43,243 nt of DNA from Candidatus Palauibacter denitrificans (GCA_009841015.1 VXMQ01000135.1:1-43243), one strand, 5' to 3'; shown: positions 26,996-35,995, counted from the first letter of the stretch. Notes: generated by a model from the letters alone, not told the origin. Made by a program: numbers and translations.

Positions 26996-29794
26996 ATGAA
27001 ATACATACATGAAGCGGGCCGCGCGGGGTTCCTCCTCGCGGCTCTTGCGATAAGCGGGGCGGGGTGGGGGCTTCACGGACAACAGGAGGGCCTGTCGCCG
27101 CCCGACGGGCCGGAGGCGACCGTCTTCCGGGGCGGCGTGGCGCCGGCGGCGGTGGACGCGGTGCGTCGAGAGGGCGCGCTCTCGATCGACGGCCGGCTCG
27201 ACGATCCCGCCTGGCAACCGGCCCCCATCATCACCGACTTCGTCCAGGGCGTCCCCCTGGAGGGAGCGGAGCCATCCGAACCGACCGAGGTGCGAGTCGT
27301 GTTCGACGACGCGGCGATCTACGTGGCCGCGCGGATGTACGAGAGCGACCCGAGCTTGATCCGCGCGCGCCTCACCCGCCGGGATGAACGCGGTTCCTTC
27401 GATTCCTTCAAGCTCTCCCTCGATCCGAACCTGGACGGGCTGACCGGCTACGAGTTCGAGGTCAGCGCCGCCGGGGCCGAGACGGACCGGTACCTGTTCG
27501 GCGATACGCAGGAGGACACGAACTGGGACGCGATCTGGGACTCCGCCGTGCAGGTCGACGACCGGGGGTGGACGGTGGAGATGCGGATCCCGCTCTCCCA
27601 GATCCGCTACGAAGCGCGCCCCGGCATGCAGACCTGGGGGATCAACTTCGAGCGCCGGCGTCTGGAGACGAACGAGACGGACTATTTCTCCCTGCAGTCG
27701 CGCACGGCCCGGGGTCGGGTCAGCCAGTTCGGCACGATCGACGGGCTGCAGCTCCCCCGGTCGAGCCGGAGGTTCGAGGTCCGGCCCTTCGCCGTGTCCC
27801 AGTATCACACGGCACCTGCGACGCCGGGGAACCCGCTGTTCGACGGCACCGAGATGGACCCGCGCGGCGGCCTCGACATGAGCATGGGGATCGGCTCCGC
27901 CTTCAGCCTCGATGCGACCGTCTACCCGGACTTCGGGCAGGTGGAGGTGGACCCGGAGGTCATCAACCTCACGGCATTCGAGACCTTCTTCCCGGAAAAA
28001 CGCCCCTTCTTCGTCCGCGACGCGCAGATCTTCACCTTCGCCGGCTCGCGCGGTGGGCGCATGGGCGGTGGGAAGGCGCTCTTCTTCAGCCGGCGGATCG
28101 GGCGGGAACCGCGCGGATCTGGGCCCTGGGAGGCCAGCTTCCGCGAGACGCCGAACCTGACTTCGATCCTCGGAGCCGCAAAGCTGACCGGCCGCACGAC
28201 GGGAGGGCTCTCGGTCGGGGCGCTGGCGGCCGTGACCGGGCAGGAGAGCGGGCAGGCGTACTTCGCGCAGGACGATTCCCTGGGCCGGTTCGTGGCCGAG
28301 CCGCAGGCCGAGCATGCCGTGTTGAGGCTCCAGCAGGACTTCCGCGGGGGCGCGAGCAAGGTCGGCGTCATCGGCACCGGGCTGAAGCGGGAACTGCCTG
28401 GCGACGGATCGTTCGATTTCCTCCCCTCAGAGGCGTTCAGTTTCGGGCTCGATTTCGAGCACCAGTGGGGCGGACGCCGCAGCCGCGACTACCGCCTGTG
28501 GGGCTTCTACTCGGGCAGCCTGGTCCAGGGGTCGAGCGAGGCGCTCGTCAGGTTGCAGCGCAACCCGACGCACTACTTCCATCGTCCCGACGCCACCTAC
28601 CTGGCCGTCGACTCCACCGCCACCTCCCTGTTCGGGAGCGACTGGCGCGTACAACTCGAGAAGGAGGGCGAACACTGGACGTGGGGTGCGTGGGCCGGCC
28701 AACAGACGCCCGGCTTCGAGGTCAACGACTTCGGTTTCCTGACCACCGGTGAACGGCTCGACGTGGGAGGTCGCATAGGGTACCGGGAGATCAGGCCGGG
28801 CAGCCTTTTCCGCAATTACAACATCAGCCTCTTCACCTACCACAACTTCCGTCATTCGCTGCTTGAGAAGGTGTGGGGGCCGGACCACTTGCGCCGGTCC
28901 TACGACACGGGCGCCGCGTGGATGAGCGGTAGGTTCACGTTCCTCAACAACTGGGCGTTCAACCTCAACTTCTCGTACTCGCCGGAATCCCAGTCCGATA
29001 CGCAGACCCGCGGCGGCCCGCTCATGACCGAGCCCGCCGAGTTCAACGTCCGGGTGGACGCAAATACGGACCGGAGCCGGTCGTTCCACGTGTCGCCGCG
29101 TTTCTCGTACCGGGTTGCGGCGAAGGGGCGTGGTCACGACATGAGCACGGGCGTGAACATCTCCTACCGTCCGCTTCCGAACTGGCGGGTGTCGCTGAGT
29201 CCGAACTACAACGACAGGCGAGACGGAGCCCAGTACGTGACCCGGTCGACGACGATGGCGTACGCGCCGACGTACGGAGACCGATACCTGTTCGGCGATC
29301 TCCAGCGGACCGGGTTCTCGATGGAAACGCGCCTGAACGTCTCGTTCACACCCGATCTCAGCCTCCAACTCTACGCGCAGCCGCTGCTCACCTCGGGCGA
29401 CTACCGGGGCTATCGGCAACTCGCGGCCGCCGGATCGTTCGATTTCCTGGACTATGCCGAAGGACGGGCCTACCGCTTCGACGGCGTCGTCACCGGATGC
29501 ACGGACGGTACGACGTGCGCCTTTGACGGCGTACGCTATTTCGACTTCAACGGCGACGGCGAGCTGGACTACTCCACCCGGGACCGCGACTTCAACATCC
29601 GTTCGCTGCGAGGCAACGCAGTGTTCCGCTGGGAGTATCGTCCGGGTTCCGAACTCTTCCTCGTCTGGCAGCACGCGCGCCGAGAGAGCGTCCTGCTCGG
29701 CAATTTCGATCTCAACCGGGATCTCGAGGGCTTGTGGTCGGCGCCGGCGGAGAACGTCTTCATCGTCAAGGTGAGCCACTACCTCTCCATCTGA
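26996..29794 (+). CDS. DUF5916 domain protein with N-terminal CBM9-like domain
   Basis: 932-residue exported protein. A signal peptide (about residues 1-30, ending LHGQQ) is followed by a carbohydrate-binding family-9-like domain (SIDGRLDDPAWQPAPIITDFVQG to about residue 235). Then comes the DUF5916 beta-rich region, with the hallmark FSLDATVYPDFGQVEVDPEVINLTAFETFFPEKRPFF written here in part only by position (about residues 300-340). The remainder looks like an outer-membrane beta-barrel, with alternating aromatic strands. Family members are common in Bacteroidota and Gemmatimonadota; function is unknown. ATG 26996 was chosen because it starts the signal peptide; GTG 26969 is possible. Confidence 0.85.
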   Translation: MKYIHEAGRAGFLLAALAISGAGWGLHGQQEGLSPPDGPEATVFRGGVAPAAVDAVRREGALSIDGRLDDPAWQPAPIITDFVQGVPLEGAEPSEPTEVRVVFDDAAIYVAARMYESDPSLIRARLTRRDERGSFDSFKLSLDPNLDGLTGYEFEVSAAGAETDRYLFGDTQEDTNWDAIWDSAVQVDDRGWTVEMRIPLSQIRYEARPGMQTWGINFERRRLETNETDYFSLQSRTARGRVSQFGTIDGLQLPRSSRRFEVRPFAVSQYHTAPATPGNPLFDGTEMDPRGGLDMSMGIGSAFSLDATVYPDFGQVEVDPEVINLTAFETFFPEKRPFFVRDAQIFTFAGSRGGRMGGGKALFFSRRIGREPRGSGPWEASFRETPNLTSILGAAKLTGRTTGGLSVGALAAVTGQESGQAYFAQDDSLGRFVAEPQAEHAVLRLQQDFRGGASKVGVIGTGLKRELPGDGSFDFLPSEAFSFGLDFEHQWGGRRSRDYRLWGFYSGSLVQGSSEALVRLQRNPTHYFHRPDATYLAVDSTATSLFGSDWRVQLEKEGEHWTWGAWAGQQTPGFEVNDFGFLTTGERLDVGGRIGYREIRPGSLFRNYNISLFTYHNFRHSLLEKVWGPDHLRRSYDTGAAWMSGRFTFLNNWAFNLNFSYSPESQSDTQTRGGPLMTEPAEFNVRVDANTDRSRSFHVSPRFSYRVAAKGRGHDMSTGVNISYRPLPNWRVSLSPNYNDRRDGAQYVTRSTTMAYAPTYGDRYLFGDLQRTGFSMETRLNVSFTPDLSLQLYAQPLLTSGDYRGYRQLAAAGSFDFLDYAEGRAYRFDGVVTGCTDGTTCAFDGVRYFDFNGDGELDYSTRDRDFNIRSLRGNAVFRWEYRPGSELFLVWQHARRESVLLGNFDLNRDLEGLWSAPAENVFIVKVSHYLSI

Positions 29795-29897
29795 GCGGCT
29801 CCTCTCGGTCTGATCGATCGCGCCCGGCTCGGATTCTGGCGCGACCGGCGTCGCAACGGCTAACGTCCCGGCTCCCTGCCCCGCGGAGACGAGCGCC

Positions 29898-31055
29898 TTG
29901 CCGACAAGCCCCCTGAATCTGGTCGAAGTGACGCTGCGGGAGATCGAACTCCCGCTCCGTGAACGGTTCATCATCTCATCGGGATGGGTCGAGAACCGCC
30001 GGATCCTGCTCCTCGAACTCCGCGACGAGAGCGGCGCCACGGCGTGGTCGGAGTGCGTGTGCGGGGAGCAGCCGAACTACTCTCCCGAGACCGTGGACAC
30101 GGCGCGGTTGGCCCTGCGGCGCTGGCTCCTGCCGCGGGTGCTGGGGCGGGAACTCGACAGCCCGGAGGCCGTGACGCCCCTCCTGGATGAGGGCGTCCAG
30201 GGTCACCCCATGGCCAAGGCCGCGGTCGAGATGGGCATCTGGGGCCTGGGCGCCGAAGTGGCGGGCGTCTCTCTGTCCGAGCTCGTCGGAGGGACGCGCG
30301 ACCGGGTAGCGACGGGGATCTCGCTCGGCCTCCAGCCCTCGCCCGCCGCGCTCGTCGAGAAGGCGCGGCAGGCGGTCGAGCAGGGCTACGGCAAGGTCAA
30401 GCTCAAGATCAGCCCGGAGAAGGACATCGAGTACGTCGGGGCGGTGCGCGAGGCGCTCGGGCCCGAGCGGGCGCTGGCGGTCGACGCGAACGCGGCCTAC
30501 ACGCTGGACGACGCGGACCGCCTGGCGGAACTCGACGCGTTCGATCTGATCATGATCGAGCAGCCGCTGGCGGCCGGCGACCTCGTGCGCCACGCCCGGC
30601 TCCAGGAGCGGCTCGCCACGCCCGTCTGCCTCGACGAATCGATCGTGGACCCGGCGTCGTGCGAGGACATGCTGGCGCTCGGCAGCGGGCGGATCGTGAA
30701 CATCAAGCCGGGGCGGGTCGGCGGGTTCCGGAATTCCCGCGAGATCCACGACATCTCGGCGCGAGCCGGGGTTCCGGTGTGGTGTGGGGGGATGCTCGAA
30801 AGCGGGATCGGGCGGGCCTACAACGTCGCCCTGGCCTCGATGCCGAACTTCCGGCTTCCCGGCGACCTGTCGCCGAGCGCCCGCTACTGGGAACGCGACA
30901 TCGTCGGCCCGGAGTGGACGATGAGCACCGACGGCTTCGTGACGGTGCCGCGCGACCGGCCCGGGATCGGCGTGGAGGTGGACTTCGAGCGCGTGGAAGC
31001 GCTCACGCGGCGGAGCGAGACGATCGCCGGCGGCGGCGTCCGCGTCCCGGCGTGA
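29898..31055 (+). CDS. N-succinylamino acid racemase / o-succinylbenzoate synthase family enzyme
   Basis: 385-residue enolase-superfamily enzyme of the MenC/NSAR group. The catalytic lysines are Lys170 (in the KLK pair, Lys168 and Lys170) and Lys270. The metal ligands are Asp196, Glu221 and Asp246. In NIKPGRVGG the arginine (Arg273) sits three residues after the second lysine, the position reported to favour racemase activity in NSAR/OSBS enzymes. The next gene is a GNAT transferase and no other menaquinone gene is present, so racemisation of N-succinylamino acids is more likely than menaquinone synthesis. The start is a TTG at 29898 with GGAG upstream; no better start keeps the first strand. 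The stop overlaps the GNAT start (GTGA). Confidence 0.85.
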   Translation: MPTSPLNLVEVTLREIELPLRERFIISSGWVENRRILLLELRDESGATAWSECVCGEQPNYSPETVDTARLALRRWLLPRVLGRELDSPEAVTPLLDEGVQGHPMAKAAVEMGIWGLGAEVAGVSLSELVGGTRDRVATGISLGLQPSPAALVEKARQAVEQGYGKVKLKISPEKDIEYVGAVREALGPERALAVDANAAYTLDDADRLAELDAFDLIMIEQPLAAGDLVRHARLQERLATPVCLDESIVDPASCEDMLALGSGRIVNIKPGRVGGFRNSREIHDISARAGVPVWCGGMLESGIGRAYNVALASMPNFRLPGDLSPSARYWERDIVGPEWTMSTDGFVTVPRDRPGIGVEVDFERVEALTRRSETIAGGGVRVPA

Positions 31056-31870
31056 CGGAGTTTCGCGCGCTCGAAACGCTCGATGAGTGGCGGGCGTGCG
31101 TACGGCTCCAGGAGACGACATGGGGCGAAGGGTTCTCCGACATCGTTCCGGCCTCCGTCCTCCAGGTCTCCCGGAAGATCGGCGGCTTTACCGGAGGGGC
31201 GTTCGAGGACGGGCGCATGATCGGCTTCGTCTATTCCCTCCTGGGGCGGTTCGAGGATGTCCCGTCTCACTGGTCGCACATGCTGGCCGTCGAGCCGTCC
31301 GCCCGCGGACGCGGCCTGGGCCGCGATCTGAAGCTCTTTCAGCGGGAGTCTGTCCGGTCCGGCGGCATCCACACCATCTTCTGGACGTACGACCCGATGG
31401 TCGCGCGCAACGCGCACTTGAACCTGAACCGGCTCGGCGCGACGGTGCTTCGCTACGTACCGAACATGTACGGCGCCGATACGGGAAGCCCCTTGCATGG
31501 CGGCGGAGAAACCGACCGGTTCATCGTGCGCTGGGATCTTGAGGGCCCGGAGACCCGCCGGGCGCTCGACGAGGGGTCCCGGCGCTCAGCTCGGCGGCTC
31601 CACGTGCCGCTCCCGGACCCGGCGCGTGTCGTGCCCCGGCCGGGAGGACACGGCGCGGCAGACGGCGGACTGCCCGGGGGCGACGAGGTCTTCGTCGAGG
31701 TTCCGGCGGATGTCGAATCGCTGCCGCCCGACGGGTCGCTCGCGGCACGGTGGCGCGAAACGGTGCGGGACGCGTTCCTGGCCTACCTCAGGAGGGGATA
31801 TGCGGTGGAGAGCCTTGTCAGAAATCCCTCGGCGAACCGGTGCTTCTATGTCCTGCGCCGGAGCCGGTGA
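31052..31870 (+). CDS. GNAT family N-acyltransferase (COG3375-like)
   Basis: 272-residue acyltransferase of the GNAT superfamily. The acyl-CoA binding site reads HMLAVEPSARGRGLGRDLKLFQ (here about residues 71-92), followed by TIFWTYDPMVARNAHLN and RYVPNMYG, a combination typical of the COG3375 group. Members of this group sit beside NSAR/OSBS enzymes in other bacteria, and one has been shown to N-succinylate D-amino acids for the racemase. That role fits here by context. The GTG start at 31052 overlaps the racemase stop by four bases; the peptidase start follows one base after the stop. Confidence 0.83.
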   Translation: MTEFRALETLDEWRACVRLQETTWGEGFSDIVPASVLQVSRKIGGFTGGAFEDGRMIGFVYSLLGRFEDVPSHWSHMLAVEPSARGRGLGRDLKLFQRESVRSGGIHTIFWTYDPMVARNAHLNLNRLGATVLRYVPNMYGADTGSPLHGGGETDRFIVRWDLEGPETRRALDEGSRRSARRLHVPLPDPARVVPRPGGHGAADGGLPGGDEVFVEVPADVESLPPDGSLAARWRETVRDAFLAYLRRGYAVESLVRNPSANRCFYVLRRSR

Positions 31871-31871
31871 C

Positions 31872-33998
31872 GTGAGCCCGCCGGTCGCGGCATCCCGCGG
31901 GCGGATGTGGGCCGCCGGCATCCTGGGGCTCCTCGCTCCCCTCGCGCCATCCGCCGTCGCGGCCCAGAACCCCTATTCCGTCGAGGACATCCTCGCAGCG
32001 CCTTTCGCCACGGACCTCATCGCCGCCCCGACCGGCGCCGCATTCGCGTGGGTTCGATACGACCGGGGCGTCCGTAACCTCTGGATCGCCGAAGGCCCGG
32101 AGTACGTGGGCCGCCAGCTGACGAACTGGACCGAGGACGACGGCCAGGACCTGTCCCAACTGCGGTTCACGCCGGACGGACGCCAGATCCTCTTCGTGCG
32201 GGGAGGCGGGCCGAACCGGGCGGGGGAGATTCCGAATCCGCGCTCCGAACCGGAGCCCGCGACGCAGCTGGTGTGGGTCGCCGGGCTCGACGGCACTTCG
32301 CGACCTCTCGCCGAAGGGAGTTCCCCGGCCATCGCGCCGGACGGACGCACGATCGCCTTCCTCAACCGCGGGCAGATCTTCACGCTCACGCTCGACGGCT
32401 CGGCGCCCCCCGGTCCCCTGCTGCGCATCCGCGGGAGCGCGGGGTCGCTGGCGTGGTCCCCCGACGGGGGCCGGCTCGCCTTCGTCAGCAACCGTGGAGA
32501 TCACGCGTTCGTCGGCGTCTTCTCGCTCGACGAGGCGTCGGTCCGCTATCTCGATCCGAGCCTCGACCGCGACGGCAGCCCCACGTGGTCGCCGGACGGG
32601 ACGGCCATCGCGTTCATCCGCGTCCCGAACGAGGGCGCGCAGCTACCCTTCACCCCGCTCCGCAGCGCCCTGCCGTGGTCGATCCGGGTGGCGGACCCCG
32701 GCACGGGGGAGGCACGCGACGTGTGGCGGGCTCCACCCGGCCGCGGGAGCGCGTTCCAGGCCATGACCGGGCCTTCTCTGATCTGGCTCGCTTCGGACCG
32801 GCTCGTCTTCCCGTGGGAACGCGAAGGCTGGCACCAGTTGTACTCGGTTCCCGTCGCGGGAGGCCCCGCCACACACCTCACGCCGGGCGAGTTCGAGGTC
32901 GAGTCCGTGCTCGCGTCACCGGATGGTGAGTCCGTCTACTACGTCTCGAATGCGGACGACATCGACCGCCGACACATCTGGCGGGTCGCCGCCGAGGGCG
33001 AGCCCGAGGCACTGACGTCGGGAAACGGGATAGAGTGGAACCCCGCGGTCACTCCCGACGGAGCCCTCGCATACCTGGCCGCCGACGGCCGAACGCCGGC
33101 CCACGCGGAGCTGGACGCGGGAGGAGAGCGGCGTCCGCTGGTCGACGGGTTCATGCCCGACGTCTTTCCGTTCGAAAGCCTCGTCGAGCCGCAGCAGGTG
33201 ACGTTCGAGTCCGAGGACGGGATCCTGATCCACGGACAACTCTTCCTTCCGCCCGTGTCGGTGGAGGGCGGACGCCACCCGGCGGCGGTCTTCTTCCACG
33301 GCGGATCGCGGCGGCAGATGCTCCTCGGCTGGCACTACATGCGGTACTACCACAACGCGTACGCCCTGAACCAGTACCTGGCCAGCCGCGGTTACGTCGT
33401 CCTCTCGGTGAACTATCGCAGCGGTACCGGCTACGGGCTGGAGTTCAGAGAGGCGCTGAACTACGGCGCCCGCGGGGCCAGCGAATACCGCGACGTCGTC
33501 GCAGCGGCCCGTTTCCTCGCCGAACGGGATGACGTGGACGCCACCCGGGTCGGGCTGTGGGGCGGCTCCTACGGCGGCTATCTTACGGCGCTCGGCCTCG
33601 CGCGGAATTCGGATCTCTTTGCCGCGGGCGTCGACATTCACGGCGTCCACGACTGGAACATGGTCATCCGGAACTTCGTGCCGTCCTACCAGCCGGAGAC
33701 GCGCGAGGCCTTTGCCCGGCTTGCGTTCGAGTCCTCGCCGATGGCGTGGATCGACGGCTGGCGCTCCCCGGTGCTGCTGATCCACGGCGACGACGACCGC
33801 AACGTGCCGTTCTCGGAGTCGGTGGATCTCGTCGAGTCGCTTCGGAAGCGGGGCGTCGAGGTCGAGCAACTCGTCTTCCCCGACGAGGTCCACGGCTTCC
33901 TCCTGCACCGCAACTGGGTCACCGCCTTCGAGCGGTCCGCCGAATTCATGGACGCACACCTGCGACGGGCCCCGGCCACGGGAGGCGCCAGGCCGTGA
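31872..33998 (+). CDS. S9 family peptidase, exported
   Basis: 708-residue prolyl-oligopeptidase-type enzyme. A signal peptide (MWAAGILGLLAPLAPSAVAAQ core) leads into a PD40-type beta-propeller (FTPDGRQILFV, WSPDGGRLAFV, WSPDGTAIAFI). The C-terminal hydrolase domain has Ser566 (GGSYGGYL), Asp642 (HGDDDRNVP) and His674 (DEVHGFLLH). It is a different subfamily from the S9 enzyme at 6-8 kb, judged by the GGSYGG nucleophile loop. GTG 31872 lies one base after the GNAT stop; ATG 31905 is an alternative that would still keep the signal peptide core. Its stop overlaps the SDR start (GTGA). In this operon it could supply peptides or amino acids to the NSAR pair. Confidence 0.9.
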   Translation: MSPPVAASRGRMWAAGILGLLAPLAPSAVAAQNPYSVEDILAAPFATDLIAAPTGAAFAWVRYDRGVRNLWIAEGPEYVGRQLTNWTEDDGQDLSQLRFTPDGRQILFVRGGGPNRAGEIPNPRSEPEPATQLVWVAGLDGTSRPLAEGSSPAIAPDGRTIAFLNRGQIFTLTLDGSAPPGPLLRIRGSAGSLAWSPDGGRLAFVSNRGDHAFVGVFSLDEASVRYLDPSLDRDGSPTWSPDGTAIAFIRVPNEGAQLPFTPLRSALPWSIRVADPGTGEARDVWRAPPGRGSAFQAMTGPSLIWLASDRLVFPWEREGWHQLYSVPVAGGPATHLTPGEFEVESVLASPDGESVYYVSNADDIDRRHIWRVAAEGEPEALTSGNGIEWNPAVTPDGALAYLAADGRTPAHAELDAGGERRPLVDGFMPDVFPFESLVEPQQVTFESEDGILIHGQLFLPPVSVEGGRHPAAVFFHGGSRRQMLLGWHYMRYYHNAYALNQYLASRGYVVLSVNYRSGTGYGLEFREALNYGARGASEYRDVVAAARFLAERDDVDATRVGLWGGSYGGYLTALGLARNSDLFAAGVDIHGVHDWNMVIRNFVPSYQPETREAFARLAFESSPMAWIDGWRSPVLLIHGDDDRNVPFSESVDLVESLRKRGVEVEQLVFPDEVHGFLLHRNWVTAFERSAEFMDAHLRRAPATGGARP

Positions 33999-34774
33999 CC
34001 GCCCGCATCGCGGGACAGCTTGCGCTCGTCACGGGAGCGAGTTCGGGGATCGGCGAGGCCATCGCCCGCCGTCTGGCCGGCGACGGCGCAAACCTCGTGC
34101 TGTGGGCGCGCAGGGAGGAGCGGCTTGCCCGCCTCGCGGAAGAGATCGCGGCGCGGACCCGGGTCACCGTGGACATCGGCGTCGTGGATGTCCGCGACCA
34201 CGGCGCGGTCCGCGGGGAGGCGAATCGGCTCATCGCCGCGCTCGGCGCCCCCGACATCCTGGTCAACAACGCCGGCCTCGCCGCGGGCATGGCGCTCGTC
34301 CACGACGCCGATGTGGACGACTGGGACCGGATGATCGACACGAACGTGAAGGGGCTCCTCTACGTGACGCGCGCCTTCCTCCCCGGCATGGTCGAGCGCG
34401 ACTCGGGACAGGTCGTCAACATCGGCAGCATCACCGGCCGACAGGTCTATCCCCGCGGGAGCGTCTACGCCGCCACGAAGTACGCCGTGCAGGCGATCAC
34501 GGAGGGGACGAACCTCGATGTCCTCGGCAGCGGCGTCCGCGTATCGGGCGTCCATCCCGGCCTCGTCGAAACGGAGTTCTCGCTCGTGCGCTTCAAGGGC
34601 GACGAGGACCGCGCGCGAGCCGTGTACGAGGGAGTGGAGCCGCTCACCGGGGCGGATGTCGCCGAGGTCGTGTCCTACATCGTGAATGCCCCGCCCCACA
34701 TCCACCTGGCCGACGTCGTCGTGTTCGGAAAATCCCAGGGCAGCGTACACTACTTCCACCGCGACGGGGGCTGA
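33995..34774 (+). CDS. SDR family NAD(P)-dependent oxidoreductase (YdfG-like)
   Basis: 259-residue classical short-chain dehydrogenase. It shows the cofactor loop TGASSGIG (residues 13-20), NNAG (91-94) and the catalytic Ser145, Tyr158 and Lys162 (YAATK). The WARREERL segment after the second strand suggests NADP(H). Overall similarity is to the YdfG group (3-hydroxy acid or serine/malonic semialdehyde dehydrogenases). The GTG start overlaps the S9 peptidase stop by four bases. It is the last gene of the four-gene operon and is followed by a PadR promoter. Confidence 0.9.
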   Translation: MTARIAGQLALVTGASSGIGEAIARRLAGDGANLVLWARREERLARLAEEIAARTRVTVDIGVVDVRDHGAVRGEANRLIAALGAPDILVNNAGLAAGMALVHDADVDDWDRMIDTNVKGLLYVTRAFLPGMVERDSGQVVNIGSITGRQVYPRGSVYAATKYAVQAITEGTNLDVLGSGVRVSGVHPGLVETEFSLVRFKGDEDRARAVYEGVEPLTGADVAEVVSYIVNAPPHIHLADVVVFGKSQGSVHYFHRDGG

Positions 34775-34788
34775 ACGGGACCCTTCTC

Positions 34789-34830
34789 TTGCGTCGTTCC
34801 GATATATCGGATACTATTTCGATATATCGA
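34789..34830 (+). promoter_or_regulatory. PadR gene promoter with two phased palindromic operators
   Basis: TTGCGT (34789-34794) and TACTAT (34812-34817) form a -35/-10 pair with a 17-bp spacer. A 14-bp perfect palindrome TCCGATATATCGGA (34798-34811) fills the spacer. A second, TCGATATATCGA (34819-34830), covers the expected start site. Their centres are 20 bp apart, about two helical turns, so two dimers would bind the same face. This fits autorepression by the PadR protein encoded next. Confidence 0.82.
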
Positions 34831-34857
34831 GACCGGTCGGAAGCGGGAGGCGGATAG

Positions 34858-35436
34858 ATGTTCACGAGCAAGGATGGATTCGGCGCCTGGGCAAACTGTT
34901 GCGGCCCCGGCGTTTTTCGTTTCGGCGGGGGCTTGGGGGGCAACCGGCGCGTGGTTCGAAAGGGCGAACTGAAATTCGTCCTCCTCCGCCTCCTCTCTGA
35001 CGAACCCATGCACGGCTACGAACTGATGAGGCGGCTGGAGGAGGAGTCCGGCGGCCTCTACACGCCGAGTCCGGGCTCCGTCTACCCCACCCTGCAGTTG
35101 CTCGAGGACCAGGGGTACGTGTCGTCGACGCAGGAAGACGGGAAGCGCGTTTACCGGCTGACGTCGGCGGGCCGCGACTTCCTGGATGAGCACCGCTCCC
35201 GCACCCGCGACATCTTCGGCCGCTTCGTCAACATGGGCGAGCGCTTTGCGGGGTCCGCAATGCGCGACGTGACGCGCTCGTTCATCCACCTCGCCCAGGT
35301 GAGCTTCGAACGCGCGACGGGCGGGCAGGGCGATCCGGAGACGCTCGCAAGGGTGAAGTCGATCCTGGACCGCGCCGCGCGCGAGATCGAGAGCGCGTGG
35401 CCGGAGCCCGGGGCCGCGGCCTCACGGGAGGGTTGA
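34858..35436 (+). CDS. PadR family transcriptional regulator
   Basis: 192-residue PadR repressor. The winged-helix domain reads KGELKFVLLRLLSDEPMHGYELMRRLEEESGG, then SPGSVYPTLQLLEDQGYV, the family hallmarks. A C-terminal helical dimerisation region (about residues 110-185) is of the long PadR-s1 type. The N-terminus adds about 30 glycine-rich residues with two adjacent cysteines (NCCGPG), like the glycine-rich leaders common in PadR proteins. GGGAGG lies seven bases before ATG 34858. The promoter holds two ATATAT-centred palindromes, so it most likely represses itself and the next gene. Confidence 0.92.
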   Translation: MFTSKDGFGAWANCCGPGVFRFGGGLGGNRRVVRKGELKFVLLRLLSDEPMHGYELMRRLEEESGGLYTPSPGSVYPTLQLLEDQGYVSSTQEDGKRVYRLTSAGRDFLDEHRSRTRDIFGRFVNMGERFAGSAMRDVTRSFIHLAQVSFERATGGQGDPETLARVKSILDRAAREIESAWPEPGAAASREG

Positions 35437-35439
35437 GCG

Positions 35440-35931
35440 ATGTTCGAGATCGTCTTCCTGGGAGGCATAGCCGCCGTCATCTACCGCCGGCGCGTGCGCG
35501 CGGGCGACTGGAGTCGGGGGGACTTCCACCGCCTCCTCCTCGGCGTGGGGCGCGCCGTACGCCGCGCGGTCGCCGCCGTGTTGAAATCCGGGCCCGGTCT
35601 CCTGCGACAGTGCGCCGCCGATGTGAAGAGCCTGGCGCACGACGTAACGGGCGTTGCCCGGGTCCGGAGGCGGCGCGCCATCGGGACGGGGCGCTCGCGC
35701 CTCGAGGTGCCCGCGGCGGACCGCGTCGCGCCGGCCGGAGCCGCGACGGGAGCGGAAAGCCGGATCTTCTCGCGGCTCCAGCGCCGCTACGTCTCGGGCA
35801 GGATCAGCTTCTCCGAGTACGTGGAAGGAGTGCGGCGCCTCCGGGGCGAAGGCACCGCGTTTCAAGGCCTGGGCGGTCCGGCCCCGCCACGCTCGGACGG
35901 CGAGGCCGGCAGGCTGGCGGCCGAGCGCTGA
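35440..35931 (+). CDS. Small membrane-anchored SHOCT-like protein
   Basis: 163-residue protein of unknown function, three bases after the PadR stop, with its ribosome-binding site (GGGAGG) inside the end of padR. The N-terminus (MFEIVFLGGIAAVIY) is hydrophobic and could be a single membrane segment. A basic, arginine-rich middle follows. Near the C-terminus, RLQRRYVSGRISFSEYVEGV resembles the short SHOCT oligomerisation motif. In PadR-controlled pairs the second gene is often a membrane protein sensed or regulated with the repressor. No enzyme motif is visible. Confidence 0.65.
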   Translation: MFEIVFLGGIAAVIYRRRVRAGDWSRGDFHRLLLGVGRAVRRAVAAVLKSGPGLLRQCAADVKSLAHDVTGVARVRRRRAIGTGRSRLEVPAADRVAPAGAATGAESRIFSRLQRRYVSGRISFSEYVEGVRRLRGEGTAFQGLGGPAPPRSDGEAGRLAAER

Positions 35932-35945
35932 CGGCCCGCTGCCGC

Positions 35946-35965
35946 CCGGCGCGGCGAAGCGCCGG
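35946..35965. terminator. GC-rich hairpin between convergent genes
   Basis: CCGGCGC (35946-35952) and GCGCCGG (35959-35965) pair around GGCGAA, inside a 64-bp spacer between the convergent SHOCT-like and symporter genes. There is no T-run on either side, so intrinsic termination is doubtful. Confidence 0.3.
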
Positions 35966-35995
35966 CCGCCGAATCGAGCGCGGCAGGCCGCAGGG

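Noticed and set aside
26788..26996. A cobalamin riboswitch upstream of metH
   Set aside because: No B12-box or large multi-stem fold is present; the leader instead fits SAM-II closely.
29818..29844. TCGCGCC/GGCGCGA inverted repeat as a terminator after the DUF5916 gene
   Set aside because: A 7-bp stem with a 13-nt loop and no T-run; such pairs arise by chance in DNA this rich in GC.
29898..31055. Straight annotation as menC for menaquinone synthesis
   Set aside because: The GNAT partner and Arg273 favour the racemase role and no other men gene is present; OSBS activity cannot be excluded.
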